A DNA stretch of 64,000 nucleotides, taken from the NCBI RefSeq assembly GCF_965208485.1, contig NZ_OZ242344.1:4402001-4466000 (forward strand), in the 5' to 3' direction. The notes beneath the pieces are model-generated. The model saw nothing but the letters and a program-made list of their open reading frames with translations, did no database searches and was not told where the DNA came from. Shown here one piece after another: positions 46,776 to 54,456 of this stretch. The first letter of the stretch is position 1. Each line of letters begins with the position of its first letter. Both the position numbers and the translations under genes were made by a program. Source of the stretch: Poriferisodalis sp965208485 (GTDB lineage: Bacteria > Actinomycetota > Acidimicrobiia > Acidimicrobiales > Poriferisodalaceae).

Positions 46776-47738
46776 ATGACGCTTGCACAGATTCTGCTGT
46801 TCGCCGAGGGCGACGCCGAGGGTCCCTCCGGTCTCACGCTCGAGCTGGCCACCAAGGCCCGAGATCTGGCCGACACCGTGACGGCATTCGCCCCGGCCCA
46901 CGGCGGCGCCATGGCTGCCGAACTCGGTGCGCACGGGGTATCGACGGTCTACGCGCTCGAGGGCCTCGACGATCGGCTGGTGGGCGCGCACGCCGCAGCA
47001 GCGCTCGCTGGTCACATCGAGGCAGCGGCACCTGATGCCGTGTTCTTCGGCCAGACGACCGACGGCCGCGACACCGCTGGGAGGCTGGCAGTGCTGGCGG
47101 ACCGGCCCGTGTCGACCAACAATGTCGGCGTCAGCGTCCTCGACGGAACGCTGATCACCGAGGAGCCGATCTTCGGCGGCACGCAGAACATCTTCACGGC
47201 GTACCGCGCGCCCGCGCCGGCGCTGGCCATGTTCCGGCCGAAGAGCTTCGAGGCTGAGCCGAGCGGTGATGCCGCCGCCGCTGTCGAGAGCGTCTCAGCG
47301 GTCGACCCAGGCGAAGCGGGCCGGGCGGTGGTGACCGGCCGCCACGCCGAAGAGCGTTCAGGTCCGCAGCTCGACGATGCAGCGGTCGTCGTGTCGGGCG
47401 GCCGCGGACTCGGCCAACCCGACGCGTACTCGATGGTCGACGAGCTCGCCGGGCTGCTGGATGCAGCTTCGGGCGCATCGCGGGCCATCGTGGACGCCGG
47501 CTGGGTTCCGTATGCGAAACAGGTCGGGCAAACCGGCAAGGTGGTGAAGCCGAACGTCTACATCGCCTGCGGCATCTCGGGCGCGACCCAGCACTTGGTG
47601 GGCATGAAGGGCTCCAAGAACATCGTCGCGATCAACAAGGACCCTGAAGCACCGATCTTTGGCGTGGCCGACCTCGGCATCGTGGGCGACGTGCACAAGG
47701 TGATGCCGGCGCTGATCGAGGCGCTCAAGTCCCGATAG
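46776..47738 (+). CDS. etfA: electron transfer flavoprotein alpha subunit
   Basis: FAD-binding subunit, partner of EtfB. The 320-aa product has GQTGKVVKPNVYIACGISG (FAD signature) and GMKGSKNIVAINKDPEAPIF near residues 250-290. The stop is followed at once by the 30-bp tandem repeat between convergent genes. Confidence 0.95.
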   Translation: MTLAQILLFAEGDAEGPSGLTLELATKARDLADTVTAFAPAHGGAMAAELGAHGVSTVYALEGLDDRLVGAHAAAALAGHIEAAAPDAVFFGQTTDGRDTAGRLAVLADRPVSTNNVGVSVLDGTLITEEPIFGGTQNIFTAYRAPAPALAMFRPKSFEAEPSGDAAAAVESVSAVDPGEAGRAVVTGRHAEERSGPQLDDAAVVVSGGRGLGQPDAYSMVDELAGLLDAASGASRAIVDAGWVPYAKQVGQTGKVVKPNVYIACGISGATQHLVGMKGSKNIVAINKDPEAPIFGVADLGIVGDVHKVMPALIEALKSR

Positions 47739-47740
47739 TC

Positions 47741-47900
47741 AGACGAGCGGCTGTCGCGTTACCGCTGGCTAGACCAGCGGCTGTCGCGTTCCCGCTGGCT
47801 AGACGAGCGGCTGTCGCGTTCCCGCTGGCTAGACGAGCGGCTGTCGCGTTCCCGCTGGCTAGACGAGCGGCTGTCGCGTTACCGCTGGCTAGACCAGCGG
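47741..47900. repeat. 30-bp tandem repeat, five copies plus a partial
   Basis: Units start at 47741, 47771, 47801, 47831 and 47861 (AGACGAGCGGCTGTCGCGTT type, with G/C and A/C variants), then a partial copy at 47891. Each can fold CCAGCGG/CCGCTGG or AGCGG/CCGCT. The partial copy holds the last codons and stop of the leftward gene. There are no spacers, so it is not CRISPR. Confidence 0.9.
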
Positions 47901-48662
47901 CCAGGGCCAGCGCCGACCGCCGTCGTCAGCGGGGAACTTGCCGAACGAGGCCAGCCACTCGGCCCGATCGGTCAGCGCGTCGAACTCGGCCGGACGCAGC
48001 CAGTCGGCCAGCGATTCGGGCGGGTCGGCAGCTCTCGTGATAGCTGCAGCCAGATCGTCGTCGAATGCCTCGCCGCCGAAGTCCCAGATGACCGTGCGCA
48101 GCTTGAAATCGCTCGCAAAGCAGAGCCCTTGGTCGATCCCGTAGATCGGCCCCCAACGCGACGCAAGGCAATGACCCGACTTGCGGTCGGTGTTGTTCGC
48201 GATGAGGTCGAACGCGCAGATCCTGCGAAGGTCGGCGTGGTGCCGGTCCTCGGAGACCAGCGTGAAGTAGTGCTCTTCGAAGTGTGCGTCGATGAACAGC
48301 TGGACCGATCCCACGCCGAACGGACCGTCGCGCTCCACGGTGGGCGGGATGACGCTCCAGCCGAGCGCGTGGGACAGCTCGAAGGCGGCGATCTCGCGGC
48401 GATACAGCCCAGAGGGGAAGTCCCACAGCGGCCGTTCGCCTCGCTCGGGCTTGTAGATCGCAGCGGTGGAGGTTGTCGGGTGGCTGACCTGCACCAAGAA
48501 CGTTGCATTGCTGCTGTATGGCATCCGCCCGAGCACCGAGATCTCGCCCTCGCGCAGCAGCCGCAGTGCGTTGGCTGTCGACGCATCCCAGATGACCGGC
48601 AGCTCGAGTTGTGTGCCGTCTTCGTTCTTCGGCAACAGGTGATGCGGGGCCGGTTCGCTCAC
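47889..48662 (-). CDS. SCO1664 family protein
   Basis: Conserved actinobacterial protein with a lipid-kinase-like (PI3/4-kinase type) fold and no proven function. The 257-aa product has AIYKPERGERPLWDFPSG near residue 65, REIAAFELSHALGW, and the catalytic-like FDLIANNTDRKSGH and YGIDQGLCF. GTG 48662 avoids the upstream dispersed repeat. It forms the known trio with DUF3090 and a histidine phosphatase. Its 3' end lies in the tandem repeat. Confidence 0.85.
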   Translation of the reverse strand: MSEPAPHHLLPKNEDGTQLELPVIWDASTANALRLLREGEISVLGRMPYSSNATFLVQVSHPTTSTAAIYKPERGERPLWDFPSGLYRREIAAFELSHALGWSVIPPTVERDGPFGVGSVQLFIDAHFEEHYFTLVSEDRHHADLRRICAFDLIANNTDRKSGHCLASRWGPIYGIDQGLCFASDFKLRTVIWDFGGEAFDDDLAAAITRAADPPESLADWLRPAEFDALTDRAEWLASFGKFPADDGGRRWPWPLV

Positions 48663-48670
48663 GCCGACCC

Positions 48671-48742
48671 CTAGAGGCTGAGCCGATAGGCGAAGCCGTG
48701 GCCCGAGCGGCCCGTGAGCGACAGCGAACAAGAGCGGGAAGC
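48671..48742. repeat. dispersed repeat, intergenic copy
   Basis: Second copy of the element found in the tlyA tail at 23758-23850, sharing about 45 nearly identical bases. It lies just upstream of the SCO1664-like gene. Confidence 0.75.
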
Positions 48743-48784
48743 GACTGCTGCGACCGCGAGAAGGCTCACTCTCCGCGTTTCCTC

Positions 48785-49300
48785 TCAGTCGCGCGGCGGC
48801 CGGTGCCCGTTGCGCATGCCGAAGTCGCGCCCTTCTTCCACCAGCAGCAGTGCCTGCTGCGCGAACCCCAGCGCCAACGCGTAGTCGAGATGGAAGCGGG
48901 CGCGACCCCCGCTGTGCTCATCGTCATCGACTGCGGCGGCCTCGTCCTCATCAGGGTCGGGGCCGAGCGCTTCGTCGGTCTCGCTGTCATCGATCTCTTC
49001 GGCGATGACCACGATCACCTTGCCTTCGGTGTCCATGCCCGTCGCCAGGCGACCGACGGTCCACGCGGCAGCCACCGGCTCTGCCAGTTCGCCGACGGGG
49101 GTCGCGGGACCGTCGTAGTTCTCGCTTTCCAGCAGTTCGCTGAGCAGGTTCGCCAGCGCCCAGACCTGGCCCTTCTCGAGCTTGAGCGACACGATGTGGC
49201 CTGCTTCTGCCGCCTGCAGGAAGAAGATCCGCTGGCCGGGCGGCCCGACGGTGCCCGCCACGAAGCTGTCCGGATTGCGCAGGTCGAAGTCGTCAGTCAT
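48785..49300 (-). CDS. DUF3090 family protein
   Basis: 171-aa conserved actinobacterial protein of unknown function. The N-terminus FVAGTVGPPGQRIFFLQA and the C-terminus LLLVEEGRDFGMRNGHRPPRD split around an acidic loop are typical of the family. Its start overlaps the phosphatase stop as ATGA. Confidence 0.85.
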   Translation of the reverse strand: MTDDFDLRNPDSFVAGTVGPPGQRIFFLQAAEAGHIVSLKLEKGQVWALANLLSELLESENYDGPATPVGELAEPVAAAWTVGRLATGMDTEGKVIVVIAEEIDDSETDEALGPDPDEDEAAAVDDDEHSGGRARFHLDYALALGFAQQALLLVEEGRDFGMRNGHRPPRD

Positions 49301-49935
49301 GCCGGGGAGAGTGCTGCGAGGTCCGACGTGCTGTTGGTGGCCAGCACCATGGGACCGTCATTGGCGTACAGGATCGCAGTAACCGAGCATGGCGACACCA
49401 TGATCCGCTGGAACAGATCGAGATGGGTTCCCATCGCATCTGCAACGAGCGCCCTGATGGGGTCGGCATGACTCACGGCGACCACGGTCGATCCGCGGTG
49501 ACGACTCGCCAGATCGCTGGCGGTCGCGGCGATGCGCGCCTGCATCTGGCGGAAGGTCTCGCCCTCGGGGAAGCCGAAGCCGCTGGGGTAGCGCTGCACC
49601 TGCGACCAGGCGGCGAGCTTGCGCAGCTGGTTGAGCTTTCGGCCTGTCCAGCGGCCCATGTCCGCCTCGTTGAGGCCGTCGTGCGTCCGCACCGTGCGGC
49701 TCACCGCTGCAGCGATAGGGGCTGCAGTCTCCTGTGCCCGCTCCAGCGGGCTGGCGTAGACCGCCGCGACCCCTTTGCGCAGCGCAGCGATGCGCTCGGC
49801 GGCTCGTTGTGCCTGCTGTCGTCCTGCATCAGAGAGATGCACACCCGCCCGCCGGCCGTACAGTTCGACGCCCGTCGTGGGGGTCAGACCGTGGCGCACG
49901 AGCAGCAACAGCGTGGGGCGGGGGCTCCGGGGCAC
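49297..49935 (-). CDS. histidine phosphatase superfamily protein (phosphoglycerate mutase-like)
   Basis: Broad-specificity phosphatase by family. The 212-aa product starts at GTG 49935; the phosphohistidine motif is LLLVRHGLTP near residue 10, and VVAVSHADPIRAL near residue 155 supplies the second histidine. TAGCGT lies 7 nt upstream of the start on this strand (49943-49948). It heads the phosphatase-DUF3090-SCO1664 operon known from mycobacteria. Confidence 0.9.
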   Translation of the reverse strand: MPRSPRPTLLLLVRHGLTPTTGVELYGRRAGVHLSDAGRQQAQRAAERIAALRKGVAAVYASPLERAQETAAPIAAAVSRTVRTHDGLNEADMGRWTGRKLNQLRKLAAWSQVQRYPSGFGFPEGETFRQMQARIAATASDLASRHRGSTVVAVSHADPIRALVADAMGTHLDLFQRIMVSPCSVTAILYANDGPMVLATNSTSDLAALSPA

Positions 49936-49942
49936 CGTGCTG

Positions 49943-49948
49943 ACGCTA
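49943..49948 (-). promoter_or_regulatory. leaderless -10 box
   Basis: TAGCGT on the minus strand, 7 nt before GTG 49935. Confidence 0.45.
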
Positions 49949-49994
49949 CTGGCCTGCGTCGTGCGAGTTCGGTGCCGGCTGGCACACTCCCACG

Positions 49995-50747
49995 ATGGCC
50001 GCTGATTCCAAAGGCGACGCCGGCGCACCCAGTTCGGCGGCATTGCGCCTGCTGAGCGCTGAGATCGGGGCGTGCAAGCGCTGCGAACGGCTGGTGGCAT
50101 GGCGCACCCAGACAGCGACGCAGAAGCGTGCGGCATTTGCCGACGAGGACTACTGGGGCTGCGGTGTGCCGGGGTTCGGCGATCCCGGCGCCGCCGTCGT
50201 GCTGGTGGGACTCGCGCCCGCAGCGCACGGCGCGAACCGAACGGGCCGCATGTTCACCGGCGATCGCTCGGGCGATTTCCTCTACGCCGCCCTGCACCGC
50301 TGCGGCTTTGCCAACCAGCCCACGTCGGTACATGCCGGCGACGGGCTCGAGCTGCGCGATGCCTACATCACTGCGGCGGTGCGCTGCGCGCCGCCGGCCA
50401 ACAAGCCCGCGCCCGAAGAGCGGGACGCCTGCCGGCCTTTCTTGGAGCGTGAGCTGGCGCTGCTGGGCAATGCGCGCGTCGCGATTGTCCTCGGTGCGTT
50501 CGCGTACGGGGTGCTGTGCACCCTGGCCCACATCCGGCCCCGGCCTCGTTTCGGCCACGGCGTCGTCGTCGCTATGCCTACCGCAGACCGCTCAGGCAGG
50601 GCTGGGGGCTTGGGCGGCATCTCGCACATCGTGTGCTCGTTCCATCCGAGCCAGCAGAACACGTTCACCGGCCGTCTCACCGCCGACATGACAGATACGG
50701 TGCTGCGCGATGCGCGCCGGCTGGCCAACCTGCCGCTCGTCGACTGA
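49995..50747 (+). CDS. udgB: uracil-DNA glycosylase, type 5 (UDGb)
   Basis: Fe-S uracil/hypoxanthine glycosylase of actinobacteria and thermophiles. The 250-aa product has CKRC near residue 27 and later cysteines (RCAP near residue 130) for the cluster, the water-activating loop region GLAPAAHGANRTGRMFTGD near residue 73, and HPSQQNTFTGRL at the C-terminal minor-groove loop. Confidence 0.92.
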   Translation: MAADSKGDAGAPSSAALRLLSAEIGACKRCERLVAWRTQTATQKRAAFADEDYWGCGVPGFGDPGAAVVLVGLAPAAHGANRTGRMFTGDRSGDFLYAALHRCGFANQPTSVHAGDGLELRDAYITAAVRCAPPANKPAPEERDACRPFLERELALLGNARVAIVLGAFAYGVLCTLAHIRPRPRFGHGVVVAMPTADRSGRAGGLGGISHIVCSFHPSQQNTFTGRLTADMTDTVLRDARRLANLPLVD

Positions 50748-50778
50748 GCTCTCTGGGGCGTCGGCGCGGCGGTCCGCA

Positions 50779-51363
50779 TTGCGGCCGATCGTCCGGAGGG
50801 CCGCATCGGTGCTGGTGCTGCTCGGCGTCGCCGCCTGTTCAGCGACCGTGGTCGAGGTGGAACCCGCTCCCACCGGTGCGGGCGCGACCCCCACGGATGT
50901 GCCACTGGGCAATCCGGGCACGCTTGCGTCGCCGACGCAGCCTGCTGAGAGCGGTTCGGGGCTGCTCGCGATCGAACCTCTGACGGCGTTCATGGATGCG
51001 TGCGTTGCCGACGCCGGTCTGGTCGGGCCCTGCCATTGCGCCGCCTCGCGGATGGAGGGCAGCCTGAGCGAGATCGATCTCGTGGTGTTCGAGGACCGCA
51101 TGACAGGCGCGTTGGAGTTCTCGCCCGACCTCGCGTCCGCGCTGGTCGACTGTCGTGACGCACCGCCGCCGCCTGCGTGGTCCCAAGCTCGGCAGCAGCT
51201 GTACCTCGACGAGTGCTCTGCCGGCGCCGATCGCCTGAAGATCCTGTGCGCCTGCTCGCTTGCCCGCGCTCAGGACGTCGTGCCGGCACACCGGCTGGGC
51301 GACTTCCTGGCGAGCACCGAGGTGCAGCCCGACATCGTCGACTTCATCAACGAGTGCGTCTGA
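50779..51363 (+). CDS. putative lipoprotein
   Basis: 194 aa from TTG 50779, with a signal peptide and lipobox LGVAAC (Cys19). The mature part has paired cysteines (ACVADAGLVGPCHC, CRDAP, CSAGADRLKILCACS) in two repeats of about 70 residues, which suggests a disulfide-rich domain pair. Function unknown. Starts further upstream (ATG 50710) would overlap udgB. Confidence 0.65.
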   Translation: MRPIVRRAASVLVLLGVAACSATVVEVEPAPTGAGATPTDVPLGNPGTLASPTQPAESGSGLLAIEPLTAFMDACVADAGLVGPCHCAASRMEGSLSEIDLVVFEDRMTGALEFSPDLASALVDCRDAPPPPAWSQARQQLYLDECSAGADRLKILCACSLARAQDVVPAHRLGDFLASTEVQPDIVDFINECV

Positions 51364-51384
51364 GGGTGTCGTGCCGGCGAGGAG

Positions 51385-52569
51385 CTATTTCTTGGTTGGT
51401 TCGGGCAGCAGCGCTGGCTTGTCCCACGCGAATTTCGGCCAGCGGACCCGCGACTTCTCGCTGAGCTTGTGCATCAACGCGATGGCACCGGGGTCTTCGT
51501 CGCCGGGACGGCCGATGAGCGACCCGTCGGCGAGCATCTTCATGATGATCTCGCGGCCGATGTCGGTGCGGACGATCGTGAGCGTCCAGTCGTTGTACTT
51601 GCCGATGCCGCCGGTGGAGATATCGGCGTGCTCGGCAGCGAAGTCGGGGCAGTGGATGCAGCCCTCGCGCGTCCACGCATGGCACTCCTTGAGGTTGATC
51701 TCGTAGTAGCCGCCGTCGTGGGTCCAGATCTGGAACACGCCCTTGATGTTCGTCTTGCGGATGCGATGACGGTCGAGTCCGTACTTCTGCTCGAAGAGCT
51801 CTTCGAAGATCGCCTCGTCGAACGACTTCGAGCACAGCAGCCCGATGTTCAGCACGAACCGGTTGCCGACCTTGCCGACCTTGCGTGACTTGGCGACCGG
51901 CACGATCGAGCTCTGGCAGCTCATGCCGACGAGGGCGAGCTTGCGGGCGCCGGCTTCGACGGCTTCGTTGTACGCCAGCGTGTTGGCCGAATAGGTGTAG
52001 CGGCTGCCGGCACCCCGCAGCACGTCCTCCCGGTTGAAGGCCACCCCCGGCGAGGCAGTCCACTGGTTGCCTTCGCCTTCGCCCACGTAGGACGTCAGGG
52101 CGGCGTCGATGTAGCCGTGGTCGAGCGCCCAGATGAGGATGGCCGAGACCAGGCCGCCGTCCTGGCCGATCTCGTGGACGTACTCGTCAGAGGCCCGCGT
52201 GAGGATGATGTCCTTGAAGACGCCCGAGGGTTCTTCGGCGGTGCGATGGCGGCCGAACATGAAGTCGTCGGCCTCGTCCTCCCAGGTGCGGAACCGGGGG
52301 CAGGCCCGGGTGCAGCTCGTGCAGCCCTTCTGGCCGTGACCGCAGTCCGCGAGCCCGAGCTCGTCTTCGAGATGGAACGGTGTGAAGCCGCCCCCGATGT
52401 GCTCGTAGCCGATGACGTCGTGCGGGCAGGAGATGACGCAGCCGGCGCAGCCGGTGCACAGTCCGGTGGTGATGACCTCGTCGTACAGCTCCTTCCACTG
52501 GAACGTCCAGCGCTGCGGCGCTCCGTTGGATGCGGGAGGGGCCTCAGTCGTTTCCCCGGTCATTGCCAT
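51385..52569 (-). CDS. coenzyme F420 hydrogenase/dehydrogenase beta subunit-like protein
   Basis: FrhB-family flavo-iron-sulfur protein that moves electrons between F420 and other carriers. The 394-aa product has a ferredoxin-like CTGCAGCVISCP near residue 37 and CTSCTRACP near residue 83, then the FrhB N and C domains. TAGTCT lies 6 nt before ATG 52569 on this strand. It is divergent from a PPOX-type F420 oxidoreductase. Confidence 0.88.
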   Translation of the reverse strand: MAMTGETTEAPPASNGAPQRWTFQWKELYDEVITTGLCTGCAGCVISCPHDVIGYEHIGGGFTPFHLEDELGLADCGHGQKGCTSCTRACPRFRTWEDEADDFMFGRHRTAEEPSGVFKDIILTRASDEYVHEIGQDGGLVSAILIWALDHGYIDAALTSYVGEGEGNQWTASPGVAFNREDVLRGAGSRYTYSANTLAYNEAVEAGARKLALVGMSCQSSIVPVAKSRKVGKVGNRFVLNIGLLCSKSFDEAIFEELFEQKYGLDRHRIRKTNIKGVFQIWTHDGGYYEINLKECHAWTREGCIHCPDFAAEHADISTGGIGKYNDWTLTIVRTDIGREIIMKMLADGSLIGRPGDEDPGAIALMHKLSEKSRVRWPKFAWDKPALLPEPTKK

Positions 52570-52575
52570 GTCGCC

Positions 52576-52581
52576 AGACTA
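52576..52581 (-). promoter_or_regulatory. leaderless -10 box
   Basis: TAGTCT on the minus strand, 6 nt before ATG 52569. Confidence 0.4.
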
Positions 52582-52687
52582 CGGCAGCCGTCTCAGGAAC
52601 GAACAGCGACCACCTCGCAGGGCGACACGATCGGTCTTGGCGCGCAGAACGCTGAAACCGCTGCTCAGGGCTCTAGGGTGGCCCGCC

Positions 52688-53104
52688 GTGACCGAGGCTG
52701 AACTGCTGGAGCTGCTGTCTGAGGGACGGGTGGCAACCCTCGCGACAATCCGGTCCGACGGGCGCGTCGACTTGGTGCCATGCACCTATGCGTTCGAGGA
52801 CGATGTCGTGGTGACCGCCGTCGACCACAAGCCCAAGACGACCATGGATCTCAAGCGGCTGGACAACGTTCGACGCTTCCCCGAGGTCACCATGCTGATC
52901 GAGCACTACGACGACGAGAACTGGGAGCGCCTGTGGTGGGTGCGCCTGCGAGGCCGAGCCGCGGTGCGCACCGAAGGCACGCAGTATCGCAATGCGATCA
53001 AACTGCTGTGCGAGCGCTACCCGCAGTACGCCGCCGAGCCGCCGGTCGGCGCCGCCATCGTCATCCAGCGCACCGAACTGACCGGCTGGTCAGCGACGGC
53101 CTGA
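52688..53104 (+). CDS. PPOX class F420-dependent oxidoreductase
   Basis: Split beta-barrel flavin/F420 protein of 138 aa from GTG 52688. ATIRSDGRVDLVPCTYAF and VDHKPKTTMDLKRLDNVRR are typical of the TIGR03668-like group. TAGGGT lies 8 nt upstream. Substrate unknown; the divergent FrhB-like neighbour supports an F420 link. Confidence 0.85.
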   Translation: MTEAELLELLSEGRVATLATIRSDGRVDLVPCTYAFEDDVVVTAVDHKPKTTMDLKRLDNVRRFPEVTMLIEHYDDENWERLWWVRLRGRAAVRTEGTQYRNAIKLLCERYPQYAAEPPVGAAIVIQRTELTGWSATA

Positions 53105-53117
53105 GCCGGCGCAGCGC

Positions 53118-53142
53118 CCCCGGCCGGCATAGTGCCGGCGCA
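53118..53142. repeat. 25-bp palindromic direct repeat, left copy
   Basis: CCCCGGCCGGCATA-GTGCCGGCGCA; identical to 54146-54170 except one base. The core GCCGGCATAGTGCCGGC is palindromic. The two copies flank the toxin-antitoxin candidate. Confidence 0.8.
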
Positions 53143-53255
53143 TAGAGCTCGGCCGGCACCGAAGGCAGGCATCGCCCGCTCGCGAACGGATCCTCGAACC
53201 ACTCGTCGGGGCACAGCCGGCTGTGATGCTCCGCCAACAAATCACACCCCCCTCC

Positions 53256-53261
53256 TACGAT
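53256..53261 (+). promoter_or_regulatory. leaderless -10 box
   Basis: TACGAT at 53256-53261, exactly 7 nt before GTG 53269; supports that start over ATG 53260. Confidence 0.4.
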
Positions 53262-53268
53262 GGACCTC

Positions 53269-53820
53269 GTGGATGTCGCTTACGTCGAGGACAAGTTCGC
53301 TGAGCTGCTGCTGCATGTCGCTGCTCGGTTGCAGGGCGACCTCGCAGGGGGCGCTACAAAGCTCAATAAGGTGTTGTTCTTCGTCGAGTTCACGCACTTG
53401 CGGCGGCATCACGAGGTGGTATCGGGCTGTCAGTTCCAGAAGCTCCCTCACGGGCCGGCTCCGCATCAGCTGCTCCCAGTCCGGCGACGGCTGATCGACT
53501 CCGGCGCAGCTGAGTTGATCGAGGAGGACTTTCTCGGCCGCCCTCAGCACCGATTGGTGCCGAAGCGCGATGCAGATCTGACTTGGTTCACGGACGCGGA
53601 GATGCAGACCGTCTCCGATGTGCTCGCCCAGCTGGAGGGGATGACGGGTACGCAGGTCAGCGAGCTTTCTCATCAGGAGCCAGGTTGGCGGCTGACCGAG
53701 ATTGGCGAGACGATCCCGTTCTCGACTGCCTTCCTCGACTTTCCGCAAACTGCGACCCCGACCAGCGAGCGGCTTTCCCAGTCGGTTGCGGAGCGATACG
53801 GGTTGGCGACCGCCGGTTGA
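53269..53820 (+). CDS. Panacea-domain (DUF4065/SocA-like) antitoxin candidate
   Basis: About 183 aa. LNKVLFFVEFTHLRRHHEVVSG split near residue 35 and the FQKLPHGPAP region match the Panacea/DUF4065 pattern, a fold known as a general antitoxin paired with many unrelated toxins. The following gene overlaps its stop by one base. ATG 53260 is an alternative start. Confidence 0.75.
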   Translation: MDVAYVEDKFAELLLHVAARLQGDLAGGATKLNKVLFFVEFTHLRRHHEVVSGCQFQKLPHGPAPHQLLPVRRRLIDSGAAELIEEDFLGRPQHRLVPKRDADLTWFTDAEMQTVSDVLAQLEGMTGTQVSELSHQEPGWRLTEIGETIPFSTAFLDFPQTATPTSERLSQSVAERYGLATAG

Positions 53821-54137
53821 TGTTCGAGGTTCGTGTCGGCGAGGCCGCAGCCGACAAGGTCACGAGGACGTACGGTCCCGAGCGAAGCGCGGGCGGGCGG
53901 CCGTCGGAGTGGGATTTCTGGTCCGGACCCCTCGCTGCTGCGCTCATCGGGTTCCGGGACTTCGAGAATCTGCTGTTCGACTTCTACCCGGAGATCCGTA
54001 CGCTCCACATCATCGACCCGGTCTTTGGGGCTCTGGTGTTCGCTGGCGTGCTCGTGGAGCCAGGTGTGGTCGAGATCGCCGACTTCGAGGTCGACCCTGA
54101 CTATTGGGACATGATCGAAGACGACCCGAACGACTGA
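53820..54137 (+). CDS. unknown 105-aa protein, candidate toxin of the Panacea pair
   Basis: I do not recognise the family. The product mixes a basic N-terminus (VGEAAADKVTRTYGPERS), a central FWSGPLAAALIGFRDFENLL and a strongly acidic end (DYWDMIEDDPND). It has no signal peptide. Start overlaps the antitoxin-like gene's stop (TGATG), so they are co-translated. Its role as toxin rests on context only. Confidence 0.65.
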   Translation: MFEVRVGEAAADKVTRTYGPERSAGGRPSEWDFWSGPLAAALIGFRDFENLLFDFYPEIRTLHIIDPVFGALVFAGVLVEPGVVEIADFEVDPDYWDMIEDDPND

Positions 54138-54145
54138 ACCGACTG

Positions 54146-54170
54146 CCCCGGCCGGCATGGTGCCGGCGCA
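54146..54170. repeat. 25-bp palindromic direct repeat, right copy
   Basis: Matches 53118-53142 at 24 of 25 positions and ends 2 bp before the tRNA-Arg 3' end. Confidence 0.8.
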
Positions 54171-54171
54171 G

Positions 54172-54243
54172 CGCCCTCGGCAGGATTCGAACCTGCGCAC
54201 ATGGCTCCGGAGGCCACTGCTCTATCCCCTGAGCTACGAGGGC
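54172..54243 (-). tRNA. tRNA-Arg (CCG anticodon)
   Basis: Minus-strand cloverleaf: acceptor GCCCTCG/CGAGGGC, D-stem GCTC/GAGC, anticodon stem GTGGC/GCCAT with loop CTCCGGA (anticodon CCG), T-stem GCAGG/CCTGC with TTCGAAT, discriminator G. CCA is not encoded. Reads CGG codons. It is divergent from argS. Confidence 0.95.
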
Positions 54244-54440
54244 TAGAGGTCCGGCTGGATTCGATTCCCGGACCCGATGCCCGGTCAAGCTATCGACCGC
54301 TCTCGCGCCCCACTCTGGCGGCGACTGCTCGTTTCCACAGCCTCACCGCCCCGTAGCGCCGCAGCGGCGGCCCAGCGACTGCCACGCGGCACTGCATTCG
54401 CGAGGCAGAAAATGGCCCCGAGTTCGTGGGGATGCAGGGG

Positions 54441-54456
54441 TAGCGTCGCTTCGATG
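54441..54456 (+). promoter_or_regulatory. leaderless -10 box of argS
   Basis: TAGCGT at 54441-54446, exactly 7 nt before ATG 54454. Confidence 0.5.

Noticed and set aside
47741..47900. CRISPR-like array
   Set aside because: The 30-bp units are directly joined without unique spacers and no cas gene is near; this is a tandem repeat.
48662..48731. longer N-terminus of the SCO1664-like protein
   Set aside because: The extra codons come from the dispersed repeat at 48671-48742, and the family begins near GTG 48662.
54277..54454. upstream ATG start of argS
   Set aside because: It would add about 60 low-complexity residues; ATG 54454 has a TAGCGT box at 7 nt and gives normal length.
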